20,036 bases of DNA from AA29 sp041481445 (GCA_041481445.1 JBGPBV010000128.1:1-20036), one strand, 5' to 3'. Positions 9,218-19,492 are shown, numbered from the stretch's first letter. The notes: a model not told the origin generated them from the letters alone. Program-made: numbers and translations.

Positions 9218-10200
9218 TGCGCGCTTTCGAATACGCGAGCCCCACGACCAAGGAGCAGGCGGTCGAGCTGCTCACCAAGAGCCCGGGCGAGGCGGCCGTG
9301 CTCGCCGGCGGGACCGACCTGCTCGCCCTGATGAAGGACGACGTGATCGCGCCCAGGCGGGTGGTGGACATTGGCGGTCTCGAGGAGCTGCGGGGGATCC
9401 GGCTCGAGGGCGGGCGCGGCCTGCGCCTGGGCGCGCTGGCCACCTTCGAGGAGCTGCTCGACCACGCCGAGGTCAAGAAGAGCTATCCCGCCCTCTGGAC
9501 GGCGGTGGAGGGGGTGACGAGCCCGCAGGTCCGCAACGTGGGCACGGTCGGCGGGGACCTCTGCCAGCGCCCGCGCTGCTGGTACTACCGGTCGGGGCTG
9601 GGCCTGCTCGCGCAGGACGGCGGCCGGTCCCTGGTGACGGACGGCGACAACCGCTACCACGCGATCCTCGGCGGCGGGCCGGCCTACTTCGTGAGCCCGT
9701 CGAGCCTGGGGCCGGCGCTCGTGGCCCTCGGCGCCACCGTCCGCGTCTTCGGGCCCAAGGGCGCGCGCAGCCTGCCCGTGGAGGCGTTCTTCCGGACGCC
9801 GAAGGCGAGCGGGGAGCGTGAGAACGCCCTGGCCGCCGGCGAGATCGTGACCGAGGTCCAGGTCCCGGTCCCCGCCGGCCCGAACGCGACCTACGAGGTG
9901 CGCGAGCGGGAGGCGCTGGACTGGCCGCTGGCCACGGCGTCGGTGGCGCTGAAGATGGGCGGGAGCACCGTCCAGTCCGTGCGGGTGGTGCTCGGCCACG
10001 TGGCGCCCGTCCCGTGGCTCTCCGCGGAGGCAGCGGCGGCGCTGGCGGGCAAGGCGGTCACGGAGGCGACCGCGCAGGCGGCGGGCGACGCTGCCGTCAA
10101 GGCCGCGAAGCCGCTCAGCGGGAACGGCTACAAGGTCCAGCTCGCGCGGGTGGCGGTGAAGAGGGCGGTCCTGGCGGCCGCCGGCGGAGGTGCACGATGA
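9217..10200 (+). CDS. Molybdenum hydroxylase FAD-binding subunit
   Basis: This 327-residue medium subunit binds FAD through VLAGGTDLLALMK (28-40) and TSPQVRNVGTVGGDL (101-115). It receives electrons from the FeS subunit. The PaoB/YagS-like segment DLCQRPRCWYYRSG (114-127) is present with Cys116 and Cys121. PaoB-type proteins use this region plus further downstream cysteines for an extra [4Fe-4S] cluster. Here no other cysteine exists in the whole protein, so a normal four-cysteine cluster cannot be built. The start ATG overlaps the Mo-subunit stop by one base, and the stop overlaps the next gene (ATGA). The enzyme as a whole is Fe-S, Mo and FAD in the PaoABC-type subunit set, though the gene order differs (FeS, Mo, FAD). 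Confidence 0.9.
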
Positions 10201-10436
10201 CGCTCCTCAGCGAGGACGACCGTTTCAACCCGAATCGCCCCGGGCTGTGCGCGCACCTCCGATGGAAGGGGATGTTCGTGCCGTCCACGGACGACCCCAC
10301 CGTCCCGCGCGGAGGGGGCGGCCTCTTCTGGTGCCTCTACACGCAGACCTGCCTCGGCCCCGACGGAGCGCTGGCCGAGCCCGGCCAGTGCGATTCCGCC
10401 GGCCGCGCCTGCCACGGGAAGGGCCGTATAGAATGA
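10197..10436 (+). CDS. 79-aa cysteine-rich protein coupled to the hydroxylase operon
   Basis: The ATG at 10197 overlaps the FAD-subunit stop as ATGA, so translation is probably coupled. The 79 residues contain five cysteines (18, 46, 52, 65, 72) and histidines at 20 and 73, arranged as LCAH, WCLYTQTC, QCDS and ACHG. This suggests metal or Fe-S binding, or disulfides. The centre is glycine- and proline-rich (PTVPRGGGGLFW). No signal peptide or membrane segment is seen, so it is cytoplasmic unless carried out with the complex. I do not recognise a named family. Position suggests an accessory factor or a small extra subunit for the molybdenum hydroxylase; it might supply ligands that the FAD subunit lacks. 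That role is inference. Codon use matches its neighbours. Confidence 0.7.
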   Translation: MTLLSEDDRFNPNRPGLCAHLRWKGMFVPSTDDPTVPRGGGGLFWCLYTQTCLGPDGALAEPGQCDSAGRACHGKGRIE

Positions 10437-10460
10437 GAGGTCGTCGCGAGGAGGAGTGAC

Positions 10461-11147
10461 ATGCGGACGAGCCGCCTTCCTTTCCTGACCGGGCCTCTCC
10501 TGATCCTGGCCGTCGCCGCTCTTCCCGCGCCGGCACGCGCGGTCGAGATCCAGGGCGACTACCTGGAGACGCGCAGCGCGGACGTGTGGACGGGACCCTG
10601 CTTCGCCAACTCGGAGACGGGGCTCGTGGGCCGCGAGGCGATCCTGGCCTGGCGCGTGCAGAAGGGCGCGTGGCAGGGCGTGGCCCTCGACGGCCTGAGC
10701 GTGGTCGGCGTGGTCAGGGCCAGCGCCACCCTGGGCGACCCGTTCGCGACCCCCTATCCCGCCGAGGCCGTCGTCATCGTGGACGACAGGGCCAGCGTTT
10801 CCCAGCGGCGAGCGCTCGTCGCGTTCGCACAGGAGATGGGAGGCGGGATCCTGGATTCCGTCGTCCGCACCGAGGTGGCGCCGATCGAGATGGCGGTCCG
10901 CCACGAGGCCGGCCAGGAGGCGACGGGCACGCTGCAGGCGGGCGCGCTCGTGGACGTGGAGACCCGCGCCGTTGCCGACCGGGACCGGCACTGCGGCAAC
11001 GAGGACACGTACTATCCCCCTCTGGCCCCCACGTCGCACGCCCTGCCCGCGGTGGCGGTGACCGACCATTACCGCGGCGACGCGCTCGGCGTGTCCTGGA
11101 CCGTCCACGACAAGCGCAGCGCCTTCGTGGGCGCCTTCGCCCGCTAG
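10461..11147 (+). CDS. Exported DUF1326 protein
   Basis: This 228-residue protein begins with a signal peptide (MRTSRLPFLTGPLLILAVAALPAPARA, cleaved before VEIQGDY). The mature part opens with GDYLETRSADVWTGPCFANSETGLVGREAILAW, the recognisable start of DUF1326 proteins, and continues with LDGLSVVGVVRASATLGDP. Function of the family is unknown; one member of the related groups is often exported. Cysteines occur at the TGPCFAN motif and near RHCGNED. A strong GAGGAGGA at 10448-10455 fixes the ATG. It follows the cysteine-rich gene by 24 bp and precedes another exported protein by 20 bp, which argues for one transcript with the hydroxylase genes. A weak TATAGA box at 10427-10432 could give an internal promoter, but no -35 is visible. 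Confidence 0.8.
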   Translation: MRTSRLPFLTGPLLILAVAALPAPARAVEIQGDYLETRSADVWTGPCFANSETGLVGREAILAWRVQKGAWQGVALDGLSVVGVVRASATLGDPFATPYPAEAVVIVDDRASVSQRRALVAFAQEMGGGILDSVVRTEVAPIEMAVRHEAGQEATGTLQAGALVDVETRAVADRDRHCGNEDTYYPPLAPTSHALPAVAVTDHYRGDALGVSWTVHDKRSAFVGAFAR

Positions 11148-11167
11148 GCCGGGCCCTTCCACCTCCC

Positions 11168-11803
11168 ATGAGGGTGCGCTTGTCGGGCCGCGGTCTCGTG
11201 GCGACTCTCGTGCTCGCAACGGCCGCGTGGCCGGCAGCGGGCGCGCCGCCGGCCACGGACAAGGTCGAGAGGATCGGCGCGATCGCGGGGCCGGTCTCCG
11301 ACGCCGTGAAGCAGGTCCTCGATCCCCAGGGCTACCGGTTGACCCTCTCCGACGGCACCGTCGACGTCTGGCTCCGCAAGGACCTTCCCGGGCTCGACCC
11401 CTACGCCCTGGTCGGCGCGATCACGCTGTCCGCGCCCCGCGGGGACTTCCGCGGCCAGACGATCAAGGCCGGGACCTACACGCTGCGCTACGCGAAGATG
11501 CCGGCCGACGGCAACCACATGGGCGCGGCCCCCACCGGCGACTTCCTGCTCCTCCTGCGGCCCGCGGACGACCCCGATCCCGCCGCCAACCCCACGTGGG
11601 AGAAGCTCACGGAGGCGAGCAAGAACGCGGCCCTGACCAACCATCCGGCTCCCCTGAACCTGGCCGACGTCTCCGCGCAGAAGGAGTTCCCGGCCGTGGC
11701 CACGAACGGCATGGGACACGAGGTCTTCTTCGTGAAGGTCAAGGCGGGCGGGGCCGAGCGGCCGATCGGCATCGTCCTCAAGGGCCGGACGGAGCACGAG
11801 TAG
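11168..11803 (+). CDS. Exported beta-rich protein, unknown function
   Basis: This 211-residue protein has a signal peptide (MRVRLSGRGLVATLVLATAAWPAAGA before PPATDKVE). The mature part has segments such as YRLTLSDGTVDVWLRKDLP, DFRGQTIKAGTYTLRYAKMP and APTGDFLLLLRPADDPDP. I associate these with a conserved family of exported proteins in Acidobacteria-like genomes, reminiscent of DUF2911 beta-sandwich proteins (recalled, not searched). It has no cysteine and no membrane segment in the mature part. The ATG at 11168 is chosen because it gives the signal peptide; longer in-frame extensions would overlap the DUF1326 gene. The nearest upstream motif (CCTCCC) is not a Shine-Dalgarno, so initiation may depend on coupling to the upstream gene. 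A 122-bp gap follows. Confidence 0.7.
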   Translation: MRVRLSGRGLVATLVLATAAWPAAGAPPATDKVERIGAIAGPVSDAVKQVLDPQGYRLTLSDGTVDVWLRKDLPGLDPYALVGAITLSAPRGDFRGQTIKAGTYTLRYAKMPADGNHMGAAPTGDFLLLLRPADDPDPAANPTWEKLTEASKNAALTNHPAPLNLADVSAQKEFPAVATNGMGHEVFFVKVKAGGAERPIGIVLKGRTEHE

Positions 11804-11925
11804 CGTCCGGGCCGCCCCATCGGGACCACTCAAATCCGTCGTGGCCGCCGACCCGGCTGAGTCCTTTGATTCATATGCGCCGGCCCCCCTTCGGCCGCAC
11901 AGTCTTTGCGGAAGGAAGGAGGAGC
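11804..11925 (+). promoter_or_regulatory. Intergenic region with probable promoter for the cytochrome/FeS/NrfD operon
   Basis: This is the largest gap inside the co-directional run and is locally AT-richer (TTTGATTCATATG, 11865-11877). CATATG or TCATAT could be a -10, but no convincing -35 is placed. A hairpin CGGCC/GGCCG with a 7-base loop sits at 11881-11897. The strong ribosome binding site AAGGAGGAG ends at 11924, just before the ATG at 11926. An in-frame ATG at 11875 exists but lacks a ribosome binding site. Confidence 0.35.
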
Positions 11926-12429
11926 ATGGCAGGCACGGACACACCGCCGCCGGCCGCCGGGCCCAGGACGTTCCGGGATGCCGAGCACCTGTTCCGCGTG
12001 GCCGCGCTGTTCCTGGCCGTCGTCGTCCTGTTCTTCGTGGCGCAGAGGCTCTTCGTCCCCAAGGGGTTCGGGACCCTGGGCCACTACCGGCCGGGGGCGC
12101 TGGCCGACAACCGCGACCGCCCGAGCGCCTTCGGCGGGCGCGCCGCCTGCGAGCAGTGCCACGCCGACGCCGTCGAGGCCAAGCGGAAGGGCAAGCACGC
12201 CGGACCCGCCTGCGAGGCGTGTCACGGCCCGCTGGCCGCCCACGCCGCCGATCCCTCGATCAAGCCGGGGCGGCCCGACGCGCGCACGCTCTGCCTGAAG
12301 TGCCACGCCGCCCTGGTGGGCCGGCCCGCGAAGTTCCCCCAGGTCAAGCCCGCGGAGCACGTGCCGGAGGGCGCGTCGTGCCTCGATTGCCACGTCGCGC
12401 ACGACCCGGCCATGGGAGGCAGCAAGTGA
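11926..12429 (+). CDS. Membrane-anchored tetrahaem c-type cytochrome
   Basis: This 167-residue protein has one N-terminal membrane helix (about 22-43, HLFRVAALFLAVVVLFFVAQ) that acts as an anchor or uncleaved signal. It has four haem-binding CXXCH motifs at 75-79 (CEQCH), 96-100 (CEACH), 123-127 (CLKCH) and 152-156 (CLDCH). The haem domain faces the periplasm. It should pass electrons between the membrane module and a periplasmic partner, comparable in role to DsrJ or to the cytochrome subunits of NrfD-containing complexes. AAGGAGGAG directly before the ATG at 11926 defines the start. The stop overlaps the GTG of the FeS gene (GTGA), so the two are translationally coupled. Maturation needs the c-type cytochrome system, which is not encoded in this window. 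Confidence 0.88.
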   Translation: MAGTDTPPPAAGPRTFRDAEHLFRVAALFLAVVVLFFVAQRLFVPKGFGTLGHYRPGALADNRDRPSAFGGRAACEQCHADAVEAKRKGKHAGPACEACHGPLAAHAADPSIKPGRPDARTLCLKCHAALVGRPAKFPQVKPAEHVPEGASCLDCHVAHDPAMGGSK

Positions 12430-13196
12430 CCGCCACCGACCGCCGCGAGTTCCTGTCGCACACGGGCAAGTTCCTCCTCCTCACCGGCACCGCCGCCGCC
12501 GCCCTCGAGCACGTCCTGGCCGGAAGCGCGGAAGCCGCGCCCGGATACGCGGAGACCGCGCACTGGTGGGGCATGATCATCGACGTCGAGAAATGCATCG
12601 GCTGCGGCAACTGCGTCCGCGCCTGCAAGGAGGAGAACGACGTCCCGCGCGAGCCCTACTACTTCCGGACCTGGGTCGAGCGCTACCACGTCGAGAGCGG
12701 CGACCTCGCGCACCCGCAGGTGGACTCGCCCAACGGCGGCTACGACGGGTTCCCGGAGCGCTACGCGGCCCTGGCCGCCGCCGGCAAGACGTTCTTCGTG
12801 CCCAAGCTCTGCAACCACTGCGTGGACTCGCCCTGCGAGCAGGTCTGCCCGGTGGGGGCGACCTTCCGCAGCCCCGACGGCGTGGTGATGGTGGACCGGA
12901 AGTACTGCCTGGGCTGCCGCTACTGCGTGCAGGCCTGTCCCTACGGGTGCCGGTTCATCGACCCCCGCACGCACGTCGTGGACAAGTGCGACCTCTGCTA
13001 CCACCGGATCACCAAGGGCCTCACCACCGCCTGCTGCGAGGCCTGCCCCACCGGCGCGCGGACCCTGGTCGACCTGAAGGACCCGAAGGACCCCGTCCAC
13101 GAGTTCCTGCGCACGCGGACGATCCAGGTGCTCAAGCCGCAGATGGCCACGAACCCGAAGGTCTTCTACGCCGGCCTCGACGGGTCGGTTCGGTGA
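12426..13196 (+). CDS. Tat-exported 4Fe-4S protein (NrfC/HybA/DsrO-like)
   Basis: This 256-residue electron carrier is predicted to hold four [4Fe-4S] clusters. Twin arginines in TDRREFL (5-10), a hydrophobic stretch and an AEA|A site indicate Tat export to the periplasm. Cysteine groups are 57/60/63/67 (CIGCGNC..C), 129/132/137/141, 161/164/167/171 and 188/191/203-204/207. This is the four-cluster pattern of FeS subunits that dock on NrfD-type membrane proteins. The start is GTG 12426, overlapping the cytochrome stop as GTGA; no other start in frame retains the Tat motif. The NrfD gene follows after 13 bp. It should link the quinone-reactive membrane subunit to the tetrahaem cytochrome. Confidence 0.9.
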   Translation: MTATDRREFLSHTGKFLLLTGTAAAALEHVLAGSAEAAPGYAETAHWWGMIIDVEKCIGCGNCVRACKEENDVPREPYYFRTWVERYHVESGDLAHPQVDSPNGGYDGFPERYAALAAAGKTFFVPKLCNHCVDSPCEQVCPVGATFRSPDGVVMVDRKYCLGCRYCVQACPYGCRFIDPRTHVVDKCDLCYHRITKGLTTACCEACPTGARTLVDLKDPKDPVHEFLRTRTIQVLKPQMATNPKVFYAGLDGSVR

Positions 13197-13205
13197 GGAG
13201 GAGGT
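13197..13205 (+). promoter_or_regulatory. Strong ribosome binding site that decides the TTG start of the NrfD gene
   Basis: GGAGGAGGT lies five bases before TTG 13210. This strong match supports a rare TTG start over the in-frame ATG at 13243, eleven codons downstream, which has no such site. Confidence 0.6.
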
Positions 13206-13209
13206 CCAC

Positions 13210-14400
13210 TTGGGCGGCGTGATCCCCGGCGTCGACGGCTACATGTACCCGAACGAGATGGAGCTGCAGTGGGGCGTGCTGATCGTGCTCTACCCGTTCA
13301 TCACCGGCCTGGTGGCGGGCGCGTTCATCCTGGCCTCCCTCGAGCGCGTCTTCGACGTGGAGGCGGTCAAGCCGACCTACCGCCTGGCCCTGCTCACCGC
13401 GCTGGCCTTCCTGCTCGTGGCCCCCCTGCCCCTCCAGCTCCACCTCGGCCATCCCGAGCGCTCCTTCGAGATGTACCTGACGCCCCACCTCACCTCCGCC
13501 ATGGCCATGTTCGGCTTCGTGTACCTCTGGTACCTGATGGTCGTCCTGCTGCTCGAGATCTGGCTCGACTTCCGCAAGGACATCGTCCTGCGCGCCAGCT
13601 CCACCCCGGGCTGGCGCGGCCTCCCCTACCGCCTGCTCACCCTCGGCTCGCGCAACATCTCCGCGGGAGCGCTGGCCCTGGACGACAAGGTGGGCCGGTT
13701 CGTGACCCTGGTCGGCATCCCCTCCGCCTTCCTCCTCCACGGCTACGTCGGGTTCATCTTCGGCTCCGTGAAGGCGAACCCGTGGTGGTCGACCCCGCTG
13801 ATGCCGATCGTGTTCCTCTTCTCCGCGATCGTGTCCGGCATCGCCCTCGTCCTCGTCCTCTACATGGCCGTGTGCGTCGTCCGCGGCGTCTCCATCGACA
13901 TGCGCTGCGCGGACACCGTGGCCCGCTACCTCCTCTACGCCTTCATCATCGATTTCTCGCTGGAGATGCTCGACCTGCTGCACCGTGTCTACGAGGCGGA
14001 CGAGTCGTTCAAGTCCCTCGACTTCATGGTCCACACGCGCCTCTACGCCTCGCACATCCTCGTGCAGATCGTGGCCGGCACGCTCCTGCCCCTCGCGCTG
14101 CTCGCCCTGGTCCGGGTGGTCTCGCTCAGCGAGAGCGCGCGGCGCGGCTTCTACGCCGCGGCGGGCGTGCTGACCCTGATGGGCATCCTCGCCATGCGCT
14201 GGAACGTCGTCATCGGCGGCCAGCTCTTCTCCAAGAGCTTCCTCGGCTACACGACCTACAAGATGGGCTTCGCCACCCGCGAGGGCCTGCTCGCCGCCGT
14301 CCTCCTCCTGCTCCTGCCGCTCGGGATCCTGTGGGGCCTCGTGAAGCTGCTGCCGCCCTGGACGGAGGAGACGACGGAGAGCCCGGCCCCCGCGGTCTGA
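13210..14400 (+). CDS. nrfD: NrfD/PsrC-type quinone-interacting membrane subunit
   Basis: This 396-residue integral membrane protein has eight to nine hydrophobic segments. Examples are VLIVLYPFITGLVAGAFILASL near 17-40, ALLTALAFLLVAPLPL near 58, MAMFGFVYLWYLMVVLLLEIWL near 98 and a final LLAAVLLLLLPLGILWGLV. NrfD-family subunits exchange electrons with quinol in the membrane and dock the periplasmic FeS protein. HLGHPERSFEM and the MRWNVVIGGQ segment near the end are typical of the family. With the two genes before it, it makes a cytochrome-FeS-NrfD set like DsrJ-O-P or the Nhc/Hmc-type complexes. No molybdopterin or other catalytic subunit is attached to the set. Direction of electron flow (quinol oxidation or quinone reduction) cannot be read from the sequence. 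Confidence 0.9.
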   Translation: MGGVIPGVDGYMYPNEMELQWGVLIVLYPFITGLVAGAFILASLERVFDVEAVKPTYRLALLTALAFLLVAPLPLQLHLGHPERSFEMYLTPHLTSAMAMFGFVYLWYLMVVLLLEIWLDFRKDIVLRASSTPGWRGLPYRLLTLGSRNISAGALALDDKVGRFVTLVGIPSAFLLHGYVGFIFGSVKANPWWSTPLMPIVFLFSAIVSGIALVLVLYMAVCVVRGVSIDMRCADTVARYLLYAFIIDFSLEMLDLLHRVYEADESFKSLDFMVHTRLYASHILVQIVAGTLLPLALLALVRVVSLSESARRGFYAAAGVLTLMGILAMRWNVVIGGQLFSKSFLGYTTYKMGFATREGLLAAVLLLLLPLGILWGLVKLLPPWTEETTESPAPAV

Positions 14401-14427
14401 TACGCTGGGGACAAAGGAGCGCACACC

Positions 14428-14556
14428 ATGAGCAAGCTGCTGCGCGGCGTGGCCGCGGGCTACGGAGCGAAGAAGCTGGGCGGCGGATGCTTCAGCACCA
14501 TCCTGGTCTTCATCCTGCTGTGGTGGCTGCTCGGACACTTCCGCATCTTCCAGTAG
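14428..14556 (+). CDS. 42-aa single-span membrane peptide
   Basis: This short frame encodes 42 residues: a basic N-terminal third (MSKLLRGVAAGYGAKKLGGG) then one hydrophobic span (CFSTILVFILLWWLLGHF) and a short tail ending RIFQ. AAGGAG at 14414-14419 sits eight bases before the ATG, an excellent spacing, and codon use is typical for the region. The positive-inside rule predicts N-in topology. It begins 27 bp after the NrfD stop, so it could be a small subunit or stabiliser of that complex, as small membrane peptides are for other respiratory enzymes. That role is inference. It is separated from the convergent treY stop by only 9 bp, and no terminator hairpin is obvious there. Confidence 0.6.
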   Translation: MSKLLRGVAAGYGAKKLGGGCFSTILVFILLWWLLGHFRIFQ

Positions 14557-14565
14557 GGCGCGCGT

Positions 14566-17212
14566 TCAAGGGCCCTCGCCCCGGGCCAGGAGCGCCACCG
14601 GGAACCGGGACAGCAGCCGGCCCACGGCCACGTCGCCTCCGGCCACGTCGTCGCCCGTCAGCTCGTTGCGCCAGGCGCCCGCCGGGAGCGTGATCCGGGT
14701 GTCCCTCCATTCGCCGCGGAGCTTCAGGACGAGGCGCGGGACCACGGTCACCACCTCGCCGCCCCGGCTGAAGGCCACCACGTGGTCGGCGGCCGCTCCC
14801 TGGGCCTCGATCGGCACGTAGGGGCCCTGCGGCCCGAAGGGCTGGGGCCGGCGCCGGCGCAGGGCCAGCGCGCGCGTGATGAGCCACAGCTTCGGCACTC
14901 CCTCGTCCGCCCGCGCCATCACCGCCTCGACGCCGAGCCCTTCGAGCTCCGCGAGCAGGCGGCGGCGTAACGCGTAGTCCACGGGACGGCGGTTGTCGGG
15001 ATCGACGAGGCTCAGGTCCCACAGCTCCGTCCCCTGGTAGATGTCGGGCACGCCCGGGCAGGTCAGCTTCAAGAGGACCTGGGCCAGCGAGCTCGCGCGC
15101 CCGGCCTCGAGCAGCGAGGCCACGAACGCCTCCATCTCCCGCCGGAAGACCTCGTCCGCGAGCACGGCGTCGACGAACGCCTGCAGGGCGGACTCGTAGG
15201 CGGCCTGGGGCGCCGTCCAGCTCGTGCGCGCCCGCGCCTCGCGCGCCGCCTTCTCCATGTAGGCCTTGATGCGCTCGGCCGTGATGGGCCAGGCCCCCAC
15301 CAGCGTCTGGTAGAAGAGGTACTGGAGAGAGGGATCGGGCCGCTCCGCGCCCCAGTGGGGGCGATGCCGCTCGAACCAGCCGCGCACCAGGGGCGCCCAC
15401 CGCTCCGGGACCTCCGAGAGCAGGTTGATGCGCGCGCGGACGTCCTCGCTCCGCTTGCTGTCGTGGGTGGAGGTTGCGAGCAGCCCGCGCGGCCACTTCC
15501 ACTGCGCGGCCTGGGCCGCCTCGTGGAACTCGTGCCGGCCGAAGCCGAAGCGCCCGGGATCGCCGCCGACCTCGCTGAGGGAGACGAGCCGGTTGTAGAC
15601 GTAGAACGCGGAGTCCTCCGCGCCCTTGGCCATGGCCGGGCCCGTGACCTGCTGGAAGCGCATCACGAGCTCGGTCTCCTTGTCCCCCGGCACCCGCCGC
15701 AGCAGCAGGTCGGCAAGGAAGTCCAGGAGGCGGGGATCGAACTCCGGCCGCAGCGCGCGCACGGCGGCCAGGGCCTCCGTCACGTACCTCTCGTCCTGGG
15801 CGCTCACCCCCTCCGCCTCCGCGGTGACGTAGGTCCGGTAGACGGGGAAGCAGGCGATCAGCTCCCGCAGCACCTCGTGCAGCTCGTGGCGGGTGTGGTC
15901 GCGGTAGTGGCGGTGCCGCTGGCAGACCTCGAGCAGGAGCGCGGTCAGGCGGTTGACGTCGCTGCCCAGGACGTCGCGGAGGACGCGGTGCTTGCAGACG
16001 CGCAGGACCTCCGGGTAGCTCGTGGGCTGGCCGGTCAGCTCGCGGTAGAGGTCGGTCAGCGCGCGCTCGGCCTCGCGATCGACGAACAGCGCGGAGACGC
16101 GCCACATAAAGTCGTAGCCGGTGGTGCCCTCGACCGGCCAGCTCTCGGGCAGCGACTCCCCGGGCTCCAGGATCTTCTCCACGACCACCCAGGCTCCGGG
16201 CCGCGCGGTGCGCAGGCGGTGCAGGTAGGCGGCGGGATGGCGCAGGCCGTCGGGATGGTCGATGCGGAGGCCGTCCACGGTCCCGTTCTCGAGCCAGCCC
16301 AGCACGAGCTGGTGGGTGTCGAAGAAGACGCGCTCGGCCTCCACGCGCAAGCCGACCAGCGAGTTCACGTCGAAGAAACGGCGGTAGCCGAGATCGCCGC
16401 CCGCCGTCTTCCAGAAGGCCACGCGGTAGTTCTGGCGGTCGAGCAGCGCGTCCAGGGCCTCGGGGTCGGCGTTGACGCGCTGGATCTCGGCCTCCACCGC
16501 CGCCGCCACCTCCGGCCGCTCGCGACAGAGCCGGTCGAGAGTCCGGCGCAGGACCTCCTTGTGGCGGTGGCGCCTTCGGATGGCGGCCACGTCGGTGGCG
16601 GTGGAGGCGGCCAGGCGGCCGTGGGCGTCCGCGATGAAGGCCAGCTCGTCCGAGCCGGCGAGCTCGGCGGCCTTGGCCAGCAGGGTGTCGATCGAGCGCG
16701 GAGCCACCGGCCACTCGTGGTCGTGGTAGCGGATGGTGAAGGTGCCGTCGCGGCGGGCCACGCCCAGGAGCGCACCGTCCAGCACGCGCCCGTACTGGTC
16801 CTCGAGCACGGGCAGGAGCACGGTGTTGCGGAGCTTGGCCTCGGGCGGGTCCCAGTCCACGTCGAAGTAGGCGGCGTAGCGGCTGGAGGGCCCGTTCTCG
16901 AGGACGTCCCACCACCAGCGGTTGTGAGGCGTCACGATCGCCATGTGGTTGGGGACGACGTCGAGGAGCTGGCCCATGCCTCGCGCGCGGAGGGCGGAGC
17001 CCAGGCGCGCGTAGCCCTCTTCCCCGCCCCGCGCCACGTCCACGGTCGCGTGGTCGACGACGTCGTAGCCGTGGGTGGAGCCGGGGGCGGCCTGAAGGAC
17101 GGGCGAGCAATAGAGGTGGCTGATGCCGAGACGATCGAGGTATTCGACCTCCGCCCGCGCCGCCTCGAAGCCGAAGCCGGCGTGGAGCTGGACGCGATAG
17201 GTCGCGCGCGGC

Positions 17213-17223
<11 letters not shown>
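14566..17223 (-). CDS. treY: Malto-oligosyltrehalose synthase (GH13)
   Basis: This 885-residue intramolecular transglucosylase turns the reducing-end alpha-1,4 link of maltodextrins into alpha,alpha-1,1, making maltooligosyl-trehalose. The TreY opening (ATYRVQLHAGFGFEAARAEVEYLDRLGISHLYCSPVLQA) is characteristic. GH13 catalytic residues are visible. The nucleophile is near Asp322 in DGLRIDHPDG and the acid/base near Glu349 in VVVEKILEPGESLP. The third carboxylate lies in TSTHDSKRSEDVRARI. TreY-specific WPVEGTTGYDF follows the acid/base. The start is GTG 17223, overlapping the glgX stop by 11 bp. Length is in the usual upper range for the family. TreZ, which releases trehalose from the product, is not in the window and would have to be encoded elsewhere. 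Confidence 0.93.
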
Positions 17224-19327
<2,104 letters not shown>

Positions 19328-19356
19328 CTGGAAGTCGCTGACCTTTTCTAGCCCAG

Positions 19357-19362
19357 AATATA
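19357..19362 (-). promoter_or_regulatory. Candidate -10 box for the glgX-treY operon
   Basis: TATATT on the minus strand (five of six matches) would start transcription near 19350, about 23 bases before the glgX ATG. No good -35 is visible; CTGACT with a 15-bp spacer is the best match. A direct repeat TGGAAGTC (19330-19337 and 19374-19381) flanks this box. Confidence 0.4.
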
Positions 19363-19492
19363 CGGTGTTTTCGTGGAAGTCAGCCTACCTACGGGATTGG
19401 CCGAACGAGTCCGCCTGCGCGCGGGCGACCGCAGCCGCGCCGCCCTCAGCGCCGGCCGCGCGCCTCGCGCGGGCCGCTCCTGGCCCGCGTGC

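Noticed and set aside
13132..14538. A 468-codon minus-strand frame opposite NrfD
   Set aside because: Glu/Asp/His/Gln-rich pattern expected from the reverse complement of a hydrophobic membrane protein.
14556..14600. Possible terminator between the 42-aa peptide and treY
   Set aside because: GGCCC/GGGCC at 14571-14587 could pair but lies inside treY coding sequence and has no T-tract.
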